Source: Clostridium sp. MSJ-8 (GTDB taxonomy: Bacteria > Bacillota > Clostridia > Clostridiales > Clostridiaceae). Taken from it: 64,000 bases of DNA. The stretch is taken from contig NZ_JAHLQH010000023.1 of NCBI RefSeq assembly GCF_018918325.1, positions 1 through 64,000 on the forward strand, given 5' to 3'. Within the stretch, counting starts at the first letter, position 1, and each line of letters starts with the position of its first letter. Of this stretch, positions 43,006 to 54,769 are shown one piece after another. A model generated the notes under the pieces. It searched no databases. It worked only from the letters and a program-made list of their open reading frames with translations, and was not told the DNA's origin. A program made the translations under genes and the position numbers.

Positions 43006-43366
43006 TGTAAAATCCTCCTTGAAATTAGTTTATTTTACATAAAGAATACTACTCTGTGGGGAAAAATGTCAATAACATAAGTGAAAATTTAACAAGAAAT
43101 ATGCTTTATTGAGAAAAAAAGTGTTTTTAGGGAATTATTAAGCTGCAAATCATTAATATAATTAATGATTTATAAATAAAATAGAAACTAATTATATTTT
43201 AAATGACTATATGTAAATAAAAATATTATAGTAAATGTTGAAGGTAAATATGATGGATATATGAAACTAGAAACTCAGGATTATTAAAGGAAAATAGGAA
43301 AAGGGCTACCTTATTAGCAGTAAAGAACTGCTAATAAGGTAGCCCTAATTATATAGAAGAATTAAA
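43006..43366. other. Intergenic gap between eno and the DUF6110 gene
   Basis: No gene is supported here. It contains an 11-bp perfect inverted repeat AAATCATTAAT/ATTAATGATTT (about 43147-43171) and the eno terminator (43303-43345). The promoter for the DUF6110-ATPase operon should lie at 43020-43100 on the minus strand, but no clear consensus was found. Confidence 0.45.
43303..43345 (-). terminator. Terminator of eno
   Basis: A perfect 18-bp inverted repeat (43303-43320 with 43328-43345), unusually GC-rich for this DNA, has a 7-base loop and a T-rich tail on the minus strand. Confidence 0.9.
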
Positions 43367-44668
<1,302 letters not shown>

Positions 44669-44713
44669 CTATACTTTATATTATAGAAATCTGCTTCTAT
44701 AATATTGAACTAA

Positions 44714-44742
44714 CATAAAGTAATTAATATTAAACAAGTCAA
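44714..44742 (-). promoter_or_regulatory. Candidate promoter of eno
   Basis: On the minus strand TTGACT (complement of 44737-44742), 17 bp and TTTATG (complement of 44714-44719) precede the gene by about 60 bases. A short leader hairpin (TATAGAA/TTCTATA) lies near 44683-44700. A second TTGACG further upstream is an alternative. Confidence 0.45.
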
Positions 44743-44756
44743 TATTTCTGACTGAA

Positions 44757-44980
44757 CCTAGCGTAACATAAAAAAATCGTCAATACAATAATAAAATTAA
44801 AAATCACTTGCAAATGATAAAAATTATCAATAAAAAACTAAATAGCAATTAATTTTTAATATTAAAGAAAAAACAAAAAATGACAATAGATTTAAATAAT
44901 AAATTTAATATACATTTTTTAAAAAAATTACAGCAAAAGGGATTTTAAAAACGTATATTTATACGGAAAAATTAGAGTAT
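44757..44980. other. AT-rich gap upstream of divergent eno and pur genes
   Basis: Extremely A/T-rich sequence with homopolymer runs, no ORF and no repeat family seen elsewhere. ACGTATATTTATACG near 44951 is a short palindrome of unknown meaning. Confidence 0.4.
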
Positions 44981-45002
44981 GGTTCGGTGTAATACGAATG
45001 TT
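44979..45002 (+). promoter_or_regulatory. Possible PurR boxes of the purine operon
   Basis: ATGGTTCGGTGT (complement ACACCGAACCAT) and AATACGAATGTT resemble inverted and direct forms of the Bacillus PurBox (AWWWCCGAACWWT). Their CG centres are only 10 bp apart, less than the 16-17 bp usual in Bacillus, so this is tentative. Confidence 0.35.
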
Positions 45003-45025
45003 AATATAAACTACCTCTTGGATTA

Positions 45026-45054
45026 TTGACATATTAATAGCGTGGTGGTAATCT
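45026..45054 (+). promoter_or_regulatory. Promoter of the purine operon
   Basis: TTGACA (45026-45031), a 17-bp spacer and TAATCT (45049-45054) give a near-consensus sigma-A promoter 110 bases before purL. No purine riboswitch core was found in the leader. Confidence 0.75.
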
Positions 45055-45163
45055 AAAAATGGTGAAAAGATAATAAAATTTTACAAGAAAAAAAGTATAA
45101 GTGTAAAACAATGGGGTTTTAAGGAATCCAAATAAGCAATACTACAAATTTGGAGGTATTTTA

Positions 45164-48100
45164 ATGTTAAAAAACAGATGCATTTTCGTTGAAAAGAAAC
45201 CTGGGTTCGACGTAGAAGCAAGGAGTTTACTTAGCGATATTTCAAGCAATTTAAGAATTGATAACTTAAAAGGAATAAGAGTTATTAATAAGTACATCAT
45301 AGGGGAAGTGACAGAAGAATATTACAAAAAAGCACTACATACAATTTTCTCAGAATTAACTGTTGATAATGTTTATGAAGAAAAATTAGATATCGACAGT
45401 GGGGATATTGCATTTGGAGTAGAATTTTTACCTGGACAATATGACCAAAGAGCAGATTCGGCTTCAGAATGTTTTATGCTATTAACAGCAGAAGACAGAG
45501 TAGAAGTTAAATCAGTTAAAATCATTGTTTTAAAAGGAAACCTAACTGAAGATGAAGTTAAAAAAATTAAAAACTACTATATCAATCCTGTAGATTCAAG
45601 AGAAGTAGATATATACAGTAGAGAATTACAAGCACCAGTTAGTGAAGCTAAAGACGTAGAGATTCTAACAGGATTTACTAATTATGATGAAGAAGATTTA
45701 AAGGCATTTCATAAAGCTCAAGGCTTGGCAATGAGTCTTGAAGATATCATAATGATTAGAGATTATTTCAAGAATGAAGAAAAAAGAGACCCAAGTATTA
45801 CAGAAATAAAAGTTATAGATACTTATTGGTCTGATCACTGTAGACATACTACATTCTCAACATCAATTCAAAAAGTAGAAATCCAAGATAATAAATATAC
45901 AACGCCTATAAAGAATAGTTATAAAGCATATATAAAAGCAAGAGATTATGTTTATGGAGCAGATACTACAAGAGACATGACTCTTATGGATATTGCAGTT
46001 ATTGGAATGAAAGAAATGAGAAAGAAAGGTTATTTAGATGACTTAGATGTTTCTGATGAAATAAATGCATGTTCTATTAATATAGATGTAGAAACAAATA
46101 AAGGTATAGAAAAGTATCTACTAATGTTCAAGAATGAAACTCATAACCACCCAACAGAAATAGAACCATTTGGTGGCGCAGCAACATGTCTTGGTGGAGC
46201 AATTAGAGATCCATTATCAGGTAGAACATTTGTATATCAAGCTATGAGAGTTACAGGAGCAGCAGACCCAACAGTTCCTATAGAAGATACCTTAAAGGGT
46301 AAATTACCTCAAAGAACTATTACATTAGGCGCAGCTCATGGTTATAGTTCATATGGTAATCAAATAGGACTTGCAACTGGTCAAGTTTCAGAGGTATATC
46401 ATAAAAATTATGTTGCAAAGAGAATGGAAGTAGGAGCAGTTATAGCAGCAGCACCTAAAGAAAATGTAGTTCGTGAAGAACCAAAGGTAGGAGATGTAGT
46501 TATTCTTCTAGGTGGTAGAACTGGTAGAGATGGTGTTGGTGGTGCAACAGGATCTTCTAAGGAACATAATGAAGAATCAATAGAAACATGTGGAGCAGAA
46601 GTACAAAAAGGTAATGCACCTACAGAAAGAAAACTTCAAAGATTATTCAGAAACAAAGAAGCAGCTCAAATGATTAAGAGATGTAATGACTTTGGAGCTG
46701 GTGGTGTTTCAGTTGCAATAGGTGAGTTATGTAGAGGCTTAGATATAAACTTAGATTTAGTACCTAAAAAATACGAAGGATTAGATGGAACTGAACTTGC
46801 AGTATCAGAATCTCAAGAGAGAATGGCAGTTGTAGTTCACAATTCAGTAGCAGACAGATTTATAGAACTTGCTAGTGAAGAAAACTTAGAAGCTGTAACA
46901 GTTGCTAAGGTAACTGATACAGAGAGATTAAGATTATTCTGGAGAGGTAAAGCTATAGTTGATCTTAAGAGAAGTTTCTTAGATACAAATGGAGCAACTC
47001 AAAAGACAGATATTATAGTAGAAGCACCTAAAGAATATTCGTTTGAAGTTGGCGATGTAGATGTTAAGTCTAAGTGGCTTGAAACATTACAAAAACTTAA
47101 TGTGGCATCACAACAAGGTTTAGTAGAGAGATTTGACTCATCTATAGGGGCGAGAACAGTTCTTGCACCATTTGGTGGAAAGTATTCAAAAACTCCAGCA
47201 GAAGGTATGGCAGCTAAAATACCTGTATTTGATGGAGAAACAGATGATGCATCACTTATGACATTTGGATTTAATCCAGATTTAGGTGAATGGAGTCCAT
47301 ATCATATGGCATTCTATTCTGTAGTTGAAAGTGTTACTAAGCTTACTGCTATGGGTGGAGATTATAGAAAAGCTAGACTTACATTCCAAGAATACTTTGA
47401 GAGATTAGGTAAGAAACCTGAGAGATGGGGTAAGCCATTTGCAGCATTACTTGGTGCTTTACAAGTACAAGAAGATTTAAATATAGCAGCAATTGGTGGT
47501 AAAGATTCAATGTCAGGTACATTTGATGATATAGATGTTCCACCATCATTAGTAAGCTTTGCTGTAGGATATGAAAAAGCAGATAGAATTATATCACCTG
47601 AATTTAAGAAGATAGGCTCTAAATTAGTATTATTAATGAGTGAAAAACTTGAAGATGGTACTATAGACATGGATAAGTTTAAATTAAATATGGAAACAGT
47701 ATATGAACTTATTGGAGAAAAGAAGATTATATCAGCATATTCACTTAAATTTGGAGGAGTATGTGAAGCTATAACTAAGATGTCACTTGGTAATAGAATA
47801 GGAGCTGACTTTGGAAACATTTCATTAGATGAATTATTTGGATTAAATTATGGTTCATTGCTTGTTGAAGTTCCAGAAGGAAATAATATAGATGAAATAT
47901 TCAATGGATGTGTTTATAGAGAAATAGGTACAACAATAAAAGAAGAAAAGATAGTATCTAGAGGATTTGATTTAGAATTTAGTATACAAGAACTTCAAGA
48001 TACATTAGAAAAGAAATTAAGTACAGTATTCCCAATAAATACAAAAGAAACTAACGAGAAAGTTCAAGAAATATCTTATACTGAGAGAAATACAAAAACT

Positions 48101-48916
48101 CCAGTAATAAAAATAGCAAAACCAAAGGTTGTTATTCCTGTATTCCCAGGAACTAACTGTGAAGATGATACTAAACGTGCATTTGAGAGAGAAGGTGCAG
48201 AAGTTAGTACAGTTATTTTGAGAAACTTAAATAAGAATACTTTTGTGGAATCTATTGAAAAATTACAAAAAGAAATAAGTACAGCTCAAATAGTAATGAT
48301 TCCAGGAGGATTCTCTGCGGGAGATGAACCAGATGGTTCAGGTAAATTCATAGCAACTGTATTTAGAAATGAGAAAATTAAAAATGCAGTTAATGAATTA
48401 TTAAATAACAAAGACGGATTAATGTTAGGTATATGTAACGGCTTCCAAGCATTAATTAAATTAGGATTAGTTCCTTATGGAGAAATAAGAGATATAGAAG
48501 AAGATATGGCAACATTAACTTACAATAATATTAATAGACATATGTCATCATTAATAAGAACAAGAATAGCTTCAGTAAAATCACCTTGGTTTAATGAAGT
48601 AAATGTTGGAGATATTCATACAGTTGCAATATCTCATGGTGAAGGTAGATTTGTTGCACCAGAGAGTTTAATTAAGGAATTAATAGCAAATGGACAAGTA
48701 GCAACTCAATATGTAGATTTTGATGGAAATGTGTCACTTGATATGCCATATAATCCAAATGGATCTATGTATGGAATAGAAGGTATAACTAGTCCAGATG
48801 GTAGAGTTCTTGGTAAAATGGGTCACTCTGAAAGAATTGGAGCTAACTTATATAAGAACGTAGAAGGAAATTATGATCAAAAGATATTTAAATCAGGTGT
48901 TAAATATTTTGAATAA
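45164..48916 (+). CDS. purL: Phosphoribosylformylglycinamidine synthase, single-chain PurL
   Basis: It converts FGAR to FGAM with glutamine and ATP, step 4 of purine synthesis. The 1250-residue single chain has an N-terminal linker domain and the tandem synthetase halves (DTYWSDHCRHTTFST near 220; FKNETHNHPTEIEPFGGAAT; GGKDSMSGTFDD). The C-terminal class I glutaminase (from about 988) has VVIPVFPGTNCEDD, the nucleophile in LGICNGFQAL and the final HSER. This fused form occurs in gammaproteobacteria and clostridia, unlike the separate PurL/PurQ/PurS of Bacillus. It heads the operon here. Confidence 0.97.
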   Translation: MLKNRCIFVEKKPGFDVEARSLLSDISSNLRIDNLKGIRVINKYIIGEVTEEYYKKALHTIFSELTVDNVYEEKLDIDSGDIAFGVEFLPGQYDQRADSASECFMLLTAEDRVEVKSVKIIVLKGNLTEDEVKKIKNYYINPVDSREVDIYSRELQAPVSEAKDVEILTGFTNYDEEDLKAFHKAQGLAMSLEDIIMIRDYFKNEEKRDPSITEIKVIDTYWSDHCRHTTFSTSIQKVEIQDNKYTTPIKNSYKAYIKARDYVYGADTTRDMTLMDIAVIGMKEMRKKGYLDDLDVSDEINACSINIDVETNKGIEKYLLMFKNETHNHPTEIEPFGGAATCLGGAIRDPLSGRTFVYQAMRVTGAADPTVPIEDTLKGKLPQRTITLGAAHGYSSYGNQIGLATGQVSEVYHKNYVAKRMEVGAVIAAAPKENVVREEPKVGDVVILLGGRTGRDGVGGATGSSKEHNEESIETCGAEVQKGNAPTERKLQRLFRNKEAAQMIKRCNDFGAGGVSVAIGELCRGLDINLDLVPKKYEGLDGTELAVSESQERMAVVVHNSVADRFIELASEENLEAVTVAKVTDTERLRLFWRGKAIVDLKRSFLDTNGATQKTDIIVEAPKEYSFEVGDVDVKSKWLETLQKLNVASQQGLVERFDSSIGARTVLAPFGGKYSKTPAEGMAAKIPVFDGETDDASLMTFGFNPDLGEWSPYHMAFYSVVESVTKLTAMGGDYRKARLTFQEYFERLGKKPERWGKPFAALLGALQVQEDLNIAAIGGKDSMSGTFDDIDVPPSLVSFAVGYEKADRIISPEFKKIGSKLVLLMSEKLEDGTIDMDKFKLNMETVYELIGEKKIISAYSLKFGGVCEAITKMSLGNRIGADFGNISLDELFGLNYGSLLVEVPEGNNIDEIFNGCVYREIGTTIKEEKIVSRGFDLEFSIQELQDTLEKKLSTVFPINTKETNEKVQEISYTERNTKTPVIKIAKPKVVIPVFPGTNCEDDTKRAFEREGAEVSTVILRNLNKNTFVESIEKLQKEISTAQIVMIPGGFSAGDEPDGSGKFIATVFRNEKIKNAVNELLNNKDGLMLGICNGFQALIKLGLVPYGEIRDIEEDMATLTYNNINRHMSSLIRTRIASVKSPWFNEVNVGDIHTVAISHGEGRFVAPESLIKELIANGQVATQYVDFDGNVSLDMPYNPNGSMYGIEGITSPDGRVLGKMGHSERIGANLYKNVEGNYDQKIFKSGVKYFE

Positions 48917-48933
48917 TTGAAAGGGGTTTAATA

Positions 48934-49413
48934 ATGAAAGTAGCAATTATTTTCGGAAGTAAATCAGATACTGATATTATGAAGGGAGCAGCTAATGCAT
49001 TAAATGAATATGGAATATCATATAAAGCATTTGTATTATCTGCACATAGAGTTCCAGAAAAATTATCTGAAACAATTAAGCAAGTAGAAAATGAAGGATG
49101 CGAAGTAATAATAGCTGGAGCTGGACTTGCAGCTCATTTACCAGGTGTTATTGCATCTCAAACTGTTCTACCTGTAATAGGTATTCCAGTTAAGGCTGCA
49201 TTAGAAGGAATGGATGCACTATTATCTATAGTGCAAATGCCAAAATCAATTCCAGTTGCAACAGTTGGAATAAATAATAGCTATAATGCAGGTATGCTTG
49301 CAGTACAGATATTATCATTAAAATATCCAGAGATAAAAGAAAAACTTATACAAAAAAGAGCTGAGATGAAGGAAAAATTCATCGCTGAAAATGGGGAAGG
49401 AGTAGAACTATAA
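48934..49413 (+). CDS. purE: N5-carboxyaminoimidazole ribonucleotide mutase PurE
   Basis: It catalyses the carboxy-AIR step. At 159 residues it is the class with [15 protein letters not shown] at the start, SAHRVPEKL near 38, and [21 protein letters not shown] PurK partner is not encoded in this operon, so PurE may use AIR and CO2 directly (class II) or depend on a distant purK; class II is the better guess but is not proved. Its stop overlaps the purC start (TAATG). Confidence 0.96.
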   Translation: MKVAIIFGSKSDTDIMKGAANALNEYGISYKAFVLSAHRVPEKLSETIKQVENEGCEVIIAGAGLAAHLPGVIASQTVLPVIGIPVKAALEGMDALLSIVQMPKSIPVATVGINNSYNAGMLAVQILSLKYPEIKEKLIQKRAEMKEKFIAENGEGVEL

Positions 49414-50126
49414 TGGAAAAATTAGAAATGTTATACGAAGGAAAGGCAAAGCAAATATTTAAAACAGATAAGGAAGATGAAATAATAGTTTATTACAAAG
49501 ATGATGCAACAGCATTCAATGGAGAAAAGAAAGCTCAAATAGACAACAAAGGTGTTTTAAATAATGCTATAACAACAATGATCTTCGAAATGTTAAACGA
49601 GAATGGAATAAAGACTCACTTCATTAAGAAATTAAATGAAAGAGAACAATTATGTAAGAAGGTTGAGATAGTTCCTCTAGAAGTTATAGTTAGAAACGTA
49701 GCAGCTGGAAGTATGGCTAAGAGATTAGGACTTGAAGAAGGTTACAAATTAAAAACTACAGTATTTGAATTCTCTTATAAAGATGATGCTCTAGGAGATC
49801 CATTAATAAATTCATATCACGCAGTAGCTATTGGAGCTGCAACATTTGAAGAAATAGATACAATATTAGATATGACAGCTAAGATTAATGATTTATTAAA
49901 AGAATTCTTCTCTAAATTAAATATTAATTTAATTGACTTCAAGATAGAATTTGGTAAATTACCAAATGGAGAAATAGTTCTTGCAGATGAAATATCACCT
50001 GATACATGTAGATTCTGGGATGCAACAACTGGTGAAAAACTAGATAAAGATAGATTCAGAAGAGACATGGGAAATGTAGAAGGAGCATATATAGAAATAT
50101 TAAATAGAATTAAAGGGGAAAAATAA
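49413..50126 (+). CDS. purC: SAICAR synthetase PurC
   Basis: It joins CAIR with aspartate using ATP. The 237-residue protein has [13 protein letters not shown] at the N-terminus, [17 protein letters not shown] in the middle and [14 protein letters not shown] near 189, the standard active-site segments. It overlaps purE by one base and ends one base before purF. purB, needed for the next step, is not in the window. Confidence 0.97.
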   Translation: MEKLEMLYEGKAKQIFKTDKEDEIIVYYKDDATAFNGEKKAQIDNKGVLNNAITTMIFEMLNENGIKTHFIKKLNEREQLCKKVEIVPLEVIVRNVAAGSMAKRLGLEEGYKLKTTVFEFSYKDDALGDPLINSYHAVAIGAATFEEIDTILDMTAKINDLLKEFFSKLNINLIDFKIEFGKLPNGEIVLADEISPDTCRFWDATTGEKLDKDRFRRDMGNVEGAYIEILNRIKGEK

Positions 50127-50127
50127 T

Positions 50128-51561
50128 ATGATAAAAACTGACTTTGATTTAATATTAGATCCAAGTTTAGACAAGTTTAAAGAAGAATGTGGAGTTTTTG
50201 GAGTTTATTCTCCAAAACCTCTAGATGCAGCTGGTGTAACATATTATGGATTATATGCATTACAACATAGAGGACAAGAAAGTGCAGGAATAGCAGTTTC
50301 AAATGGCGAAACTATAAATATGCATAAAGGACTTGGATTAATAACTGATGCTTTCAAGAATACTGAAGATCTTCATAAGTTAAAAGGAAATATTGCAGTA
50401 GGTCATGTTAGATATTCAACAACTGGTGCAAATACAGTAGAGAATTCTCAACCACTTGTATCTAATTCAAAGATTGGTACAATTGCAATGGCTCATAATG
50501 GTAACTTGGTTAATGCTGATGTTATAAGAGAACTTCTAGAAGATGGAGGTCATATATTCCATACTACAATAGATACAGAAGTAATAGCAACATTACTTGC
50601 AAGAGGTGCATCTAAGGGTATAGAAAGAGCAGTAGTTGATGCAATGCAGGCAGTTAAGGGAAGTTTTGCTTTAGTAATTATAACAAAAGATAAACTAATA
50701 GGTGCAAGAGATCCTCATGGTATAAGACCATTATGTATAGGAAAACTAGATGATGCGTATATATTATCTTCTGAAAGCTGTGCACTTGATGCGGTAGGTG
50801 CTGAATTTGTAAGAGATGTTAAACCAGGAGAAATAGTAGTTATTGATGAAGAAGGAATAAAATCAGTAATATATGCAGAAGATTCTGGATGTCAAACTTG
50901 TTCTTTTGAATATATATATTTTGCAAGACCAGATTCTCAGATAGACGGACTTGACGTATATACAACTAGAGTAAGAGCTGGAGAACAATTATACAAAGAA
51001 CATGTTATAGATGCAGATTTAGTTGTGCCAGTTCCAGATTCGGGAATACCAGCAGCAATTGGTTATGCAAAAGCTTCAGGAATTCCATTTGGAACAGGTT
51101 TCATTAAGAACAGATATGTTGGAAGAACATTTATATCTCCTTCTCAAGAAGTAAGAGAGAGAGCAGTTGCAGTTAAGCTTAACCCTCTTAAGGTAAATGT
51201 TGAAGGTAAGAGAGTAATAATGATAGATGACTCAATTGTAAGAGGTACAACATCTAGACATTTAGTTGAAGCTATGAGAAGAGCAGGGGCTAAAGAAGTA
51301 CATCTTTTAATTGCATCACCAGTAGTAAAATTCCCATGTTATTTTGGAATAAATACTGCATATAGAAGTGAATTAATAGGTGCAAACCACAAGGTACATG
51401 AAATTTCAGAAATATTAGGTTGCGATTCATTAGGATACCTAAGTATGGAAGGAATGTATAAGTGTTTTGAAGGGAAAAAAGGTTTCTGTGTAGGATGTTT
51501 TAATGGAGTATATCCAGTAGCTACACCAATAGAAGCAGGAAAAGATTATCTTGAAAGGTAG
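50128..51561 (+). CDS. purF: Amidophosphoribosyltransferase PurF
   Basis: It catalyses the committed step, making phosphoribosylamine from PRPP and glutamine. The catalytic Cys is in EECGVFGVYSP after a propeptide of about 22 residues that must be removed. The glutaminase shows ALQHRGQESAG and GHVRYSTTG. The phosphoribosyltransferase has the PRPP loop VIMIDDSIVRGTTSRHLVE. Cysteines in CQTCSF, FPCYFGI and FCVGCFNG match the clostridial/Bacillus type with a structural [4Fe-4S] cluster, so the enzyme is probably oxygen-sensitive. Confidence 0.97.
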   Translation: MIKTDFDLILDPSLDKFKEECGVFGVYSPKPLDAAGVTYYGLYALQHRGQESAGIAVSNGETINMHKGLGLITDAFKNTEDLHKLKGNIAVGHVRYSTTGANTVENSQPLVSNSKIGTIAMAHNGNLVNADVIRELLEDGGHIFHTTIDTEVIATLLARGASKGIERAVVDAMQAVKGSFALVIITKDKLIGARDPHGIRPLCIGKLDDAYILSSESCALDAVGAEFVRDVKPGEIVVIDEEGIKSVIYAEDSGCQTCSFEYIYFARPDSQIDGLDVYTTRVRAGEQLYKEHVIDADLVVPVPDSGIPAAIGYAKASGIPFGTGFIKNRYVGRTFISPSQEVRERAVAVKLNPLKVNVEGKRVIMIDDSIVRGTTSRHLVEAMRRAGAKEVHLLIASPVVKFPCYFGINTAYRSELIGANHKVHEISEILGCDSLGYLSMEGMYKCFEGKKGFCVGCFNGVYPVATPIEAGKDYLER

Positions 51562-51570
51562 GGTAAATTA

Positions 51571-52572
51571 ATGATAACTTACAAGGATTCTGGAGTAAAC
51601 ATAGAAGAAGGATACAGATCAGTAAAATTAATAAAAGAATATGCAGCAAGAACTATGAGTGAATATGTACTTAATGGTTTAGGAAGCTTTGCAGGAATGG
51701 TAGAATTACCAGAGGGATATAAGAAACCAGTATTAGTTTCAGGTACAGATGGTGTTGGAACTAAGCTTGATATAGCATGTAAGAAGAAAAAGTACGATAC
51801 AGTAGGTATAGATTGTGTAGCTATGTGTGTTAATGATATATTATGCCATGGTGCTAAACCTTTATTTTTCTTAGATTATATTGCTTGTGGAAAACTTGAA
51901 GCAGAAGTAGCAGCTGACTTAGTAAAAGGTGTTTCTGATGGATGTCTTCAATCAGATTGTGCATTAGTAGGTGGAGAAACAGCTGAAATGCCAGGTTTTT
52001 ATAAAGAAGGAGATTATGATATAGCAGGATTTGCTGTAGGTATAGCTGAAAAAGATGAAATAATTGATGGAAGTAAAATAAATGATGGAGATAAATTAAT
52101 AGGTATTGCATCTTCAGGAGTTCATTCTAATGGATTTTCTTTAGTAAGAAAGATATTCACTGATTTAGATATGGAATTTAATGGAGAAGAGGTATGGAAG
52201 ACATTAATTACTCCAACTAAAATATATGTAAAACCAGTATTAAAATTAATGGAATCATTCGAGATAAAAGGAATGGCACATGTTACTGGTGGTGGATTTA
52301 TAGAAAATGTACCAAGAATGTTTAATGGAAGAGAATTAACAGCAGTTATCAATAAAGATAGTTATAAAGTACCAGCTATTTTTGAAAAGATGATAGAACT
52401 AGGTGTAGATAAAGATCATATGTATAATACATTTAATATGGGAATAGGATTTGTATTATGTGTAAATGAAAAGGATGTTGACGGTGTTCTAAAGGCATTA
52501 AAAGATATGGGAGAAGAAGCTTTTGAAATAGGATACGTTACATCTGGAGGTGACGGCATTTGTTTAAAATAG
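51571..52572 (+). CDS. purM: Phosphoribosylformylglycinamidine cyclo-ligase PurM
   Basis: It closes FGAM to AIR with ATP. The 333-residue enzyme starts with YKDSGVNIEEGYRSVKLIKE and has LVSGTDGVGTKLDIA, CALVGGETAEMPGFY and HVTGGGFIENVPRM, all conserved. The 3' end overlaps purN by 13 bases, and the purN ribosome site (CTGGAGGTGA) lies within purM. Confidence 0.97.
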   Translation: MITYKDSGVNIEEGYRSVKLIKEYAARTMSEYVLNGLGSFAGMVELPEGYKKPVLVSGTDGVGTKLDIACKKKKYDTVGIDCVAMCVNDILCHGAKPLFFLDYIACGKLEAEVAADLVKGVSDGCLQSDCALVGGETAEMPGFYKEGDYDIAGFAVGIAEKDEIIDGSKINDGDKLIGIASSGVHSNGFSLVRKIFTDLDMEFNGEEVWKTLITPTKIYVKPVLKLMESFEIKGMAHVTGGGFIENVPRMFNGRELTAVINKDSYKVPAIFEKMIELGVDKDHMYNTFNMGIGFVLCVNEKDVDGVLKALKDMGEEAFEIGYVTSGGDGICLK

Positions 52573-53174
52573 CAGTATTAGTTTCCGGGGGCGGAACTGA
52601 TTTACAGTCTATTATAGATGCTGTAGAAAGTAAAAAGATAAATTGTGCAATTGATATAGTAATAAGCAATAAAGATGGGGTTTTTGCAATAGATAGAGCC
52701 AAGAAACATAACATAGATTATGCTGTTGTTTCAAGAAAAGAATATGGGGATAAACAATCAGATAAAATATTAGAGATATGTAAAGAGAGAAGCATAGATT
52801 TAATAGTTCTAGCAGGTTACCTTTCAATATTAGGAGGTAACCTATTAGAAGAATATAGTAATAAGATAATTAATATTCATCCATCACTTATACCATCATT
52901 TTGTGGACCTAATATGTATGGACTAAAAGTTCATGAAGCAGCTATAAAGAAGGGCGTAAAATTCTCGGGTTGTACTGTTCACTTTGTTAATAGTGAAGTT
53001 GATGGAGGGGCTATAATTAAGCAAGAAGTTGTCCCTGTATATTATGAAGATGATGCAGAAACTCTTCAGAAGAGGATATTAGAAAAGGAGCATATAATAC
53101 TACCAGAAGTGGTAGGATTAATAGCCGAAGGTAAAGTAAGTATAATAAATGGTAGAGTTAAGATAGATAATTAA
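52560..53174 (+). CDS. purN: Phosphoribosylglycinamide formyltransferase PurN
   Basis: It transfers the formyl group from 10-formyl-THF to GAR. The 204-residue protein has [17 protein letters not shown] at the N-terminus, [13 protein letters not shown] and the active-site stretch [10 protein letters not shown], then [17 protein letters not shown], with catalytic Asn, His and Asp. The start is TTG, supported by GGAGGTGA seven bases upstream and by the family's Lys-Ile-Ala-Val-Leu start. Confidence 0.96.
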   Translation: MFKIAVLVSGGGTDLQSIIDAVESKKINCAIDIVISNKDGVFAIDRAKKHNIDYAVVSRKEYGDKQSDKILEICKERSIDLIVLAGYLSILGGNLLEEYSNKIINIHPSLIPSFCGPNMYGLKVHEAAIKKGVKFSGCTVHFVNSEVDGGAIIKQEVVPVYYEDDAETLQKRILEKEHIILPEVVGLIAEGKVSIINGRVKIDN

Positions 53175-53190
53175 AGGAGGACTAGTAAAC

Positions 53191-54696
53191 GTGAAAAAAA
53201 GAGCTTTAATTAGTGTGTTCTATAAAGATGGCGTAGCAGAATTTGCTAAATACTTAGAATCAAAAGGTGTTGAAATAATTTCTACAGGAGGAACTTATAA
53301 ACACCTAAAAGAAGCAGGAGTTAATGTTATAGAAGTAAATGAAGTAACAGACTTCCCAGAAATGTTAGATGGTAGAGTTAAGACTCTTCATCCACTTATA
53401 CATGCAGGTATACTAGCAATAAGAGGAAATGAAGAACATATGAATACTTTAAAAGAAAGAGATATTCATCCAATTGACTATGTTGTTGTAAACTTATATC
53501 CATTCTTTGAAAAGGTAAAAGAAGATTTAACATTTGAAGAAAAAGTAGAATTTATCGATATCGGAGGTCCTACAATGCTAAGAGCAGCAGCAAAGAACTT
53601 CCAAGATGTAGTAGTTATAAGTGATAAAGATGACTATAAAGTAGTTATGGATGAAATGGAAAAGGACGGAGAAGTTTCGTACAATACTAAGAAAAAGCTA
53701 GCTGGAAAAGTATTTAACCTTATGGGTGCGTATGATGCAGCAATTGCTAATTTCATGTTAGAAGGAACAGAAGAATATCCTGAATATCTATCAGCATCAT
53801 TTAGAAAGAAACAAAGTTTAAGATATGGTGAAAATTCTCATCAAAGTGCAGCATTCTATGAGTCAACTACAGTTCAAGGTGCTATGAATAGTATAGAAAT
53901 ATTAAATGGTAAAGAATTATCATATAATAACTTTAAAGATATGGATATAGCATGGAAATGCGTTAATGAGTTCGAAGAACCAGCATGTTGTGCATTAAAG
54001 CATAATACACCATGTGGAGTTGCTATAGGAACTAATCCATACGAAGCATATACAAAAGCTTATGAAGTAGATCCAACATCTATCTTTGGTGGAATAGTTG
54101 CTTTCAACAGAAAGGTTGACAAGAAGACAGCAGAAGAAATGGTTAAGATATTCTTAGAGGTTATAGCTGCACCAGATTATGATGATGATGCAATAGAAGT
54201 ATTAAAGACTAAGAAAAATTTAAGAGTATTAAAAGTTCATAAGACACCTCAAGATAAGAGATATATGGTTACAGTTGATGGTGGAATATTAGTTCAAGAA
54301 GAAGATAAGAAGTTAGTAGACGAAATAAAAGTAGTAACTGAAAAGAAACCTACTGATGAAGAAATGAAAGATTTATTATTTGGAATGAAAGTAGTTAAAT
54401 ATGTAAAATCTAATGCAATAGTAGTTGCACATAATGGAATCGCTCTTGGAATAGGTGGAGGTCAAGTTAATAGAATCTGGCCTACAGAAGATGCGTTAAA
54501 GAGAGGTAAAGGTGCAACAATATTAGCATCTGATGCTTTCTTCCCATTTAGAGATGTTGTTGATGAAGCAGCAAAATACGGAATTAAAGCTATAATTCAA
54601 CCAGGTGGTTCTATGAGAGATCAAGAATCTATAGATGCATGTAATGAACATGGAATAGCAATGGTGTTCACTGGATTAAGACATTTTAAACATTAA
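53191..54696 (+). CDS. purH: Bifunctional AICAR formyltransferase/IMP cyclohydrolase PurH
   Basis: It carries out the last two steps to IMP. The N-terminal cyclohydrolase (about 1-190) has [19 protein letters not shown], then [17 protein letters not shown]. The C-terminal formyltransferase shows [16 protein letters not shown], then [14 protein letters not shown] with catalytic Lys-His, and SDAFFPFRD. Start is GTG after AAAGGAGGA. Length 501. A partial terminator follows before purD. Confidence 0.97.
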   Translation: MKKRALISVFYKDGVAEFAKYLESKGVEIISTGGTYKHLKEAGVNVIEVNEVTDFPEMLDGRVKTLHPLIHAGILAIRGNEEHMNTLKERDIHPIDYVVVNLYPFFEKVKEDLTFEEKVEFIDIGGPTMLRAAAKNFQDVVVISDKDDYKVVMDEMEKDGEVSYNTKKKLAGKVFNLMGAYDAAIANFMLEGTEEYPEYLSASFRKKQSLRYGENSHQSAAFYESTTVQGAMNSIEILNGKELSYNNFKDMDIAWKCVNEFEEPACCALKHNTPCGVAIGTNPYEAYTKAYEVDPTSIFGGIVAFNRKVDKKTAEEMVKIFLEVIAAPDYDDDAIEVLKTKKNLRVLKVHKTPQDKRYMVTVDGGILVQEEDKKLVDEIKVVTEKKPTDEEMKDLLFGMKVVKYVKSNAIVVAHNGIALGIGGGQVNRIWPTEDALKRGKGATILASDAFFPFRDVVDEAAKYGIKAIIQPGGSMRDQESIDACNEHGIAMVFTGLRHFKH

Positions 54697-54704
54697 TACT
54701 TACT

Positions 54705-54738
54705 AAAAGCTGTTGTTTTTTTAGCAACAGCTTTTTAA
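54705..54738 (+). terminator. Terminator between purH and purD
   Basis: AAAAGCTGTTG (54705-54715) pairs with CAACAGCTTTT (54725-54735), followed by T residues. purD lies downstream and probably receives only read-through or an internal promoter. Confidence 0.8.
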
Positions 54739-54769
54739 GAAAATAATTGTTATAATTAGGAGGAAACTT

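Noticed and set aside
45055-45163. Guanine/adenine riboswitch before purL
   Set aside because: The conserved J2/3 and loop-loop sequences are absent from the leader.
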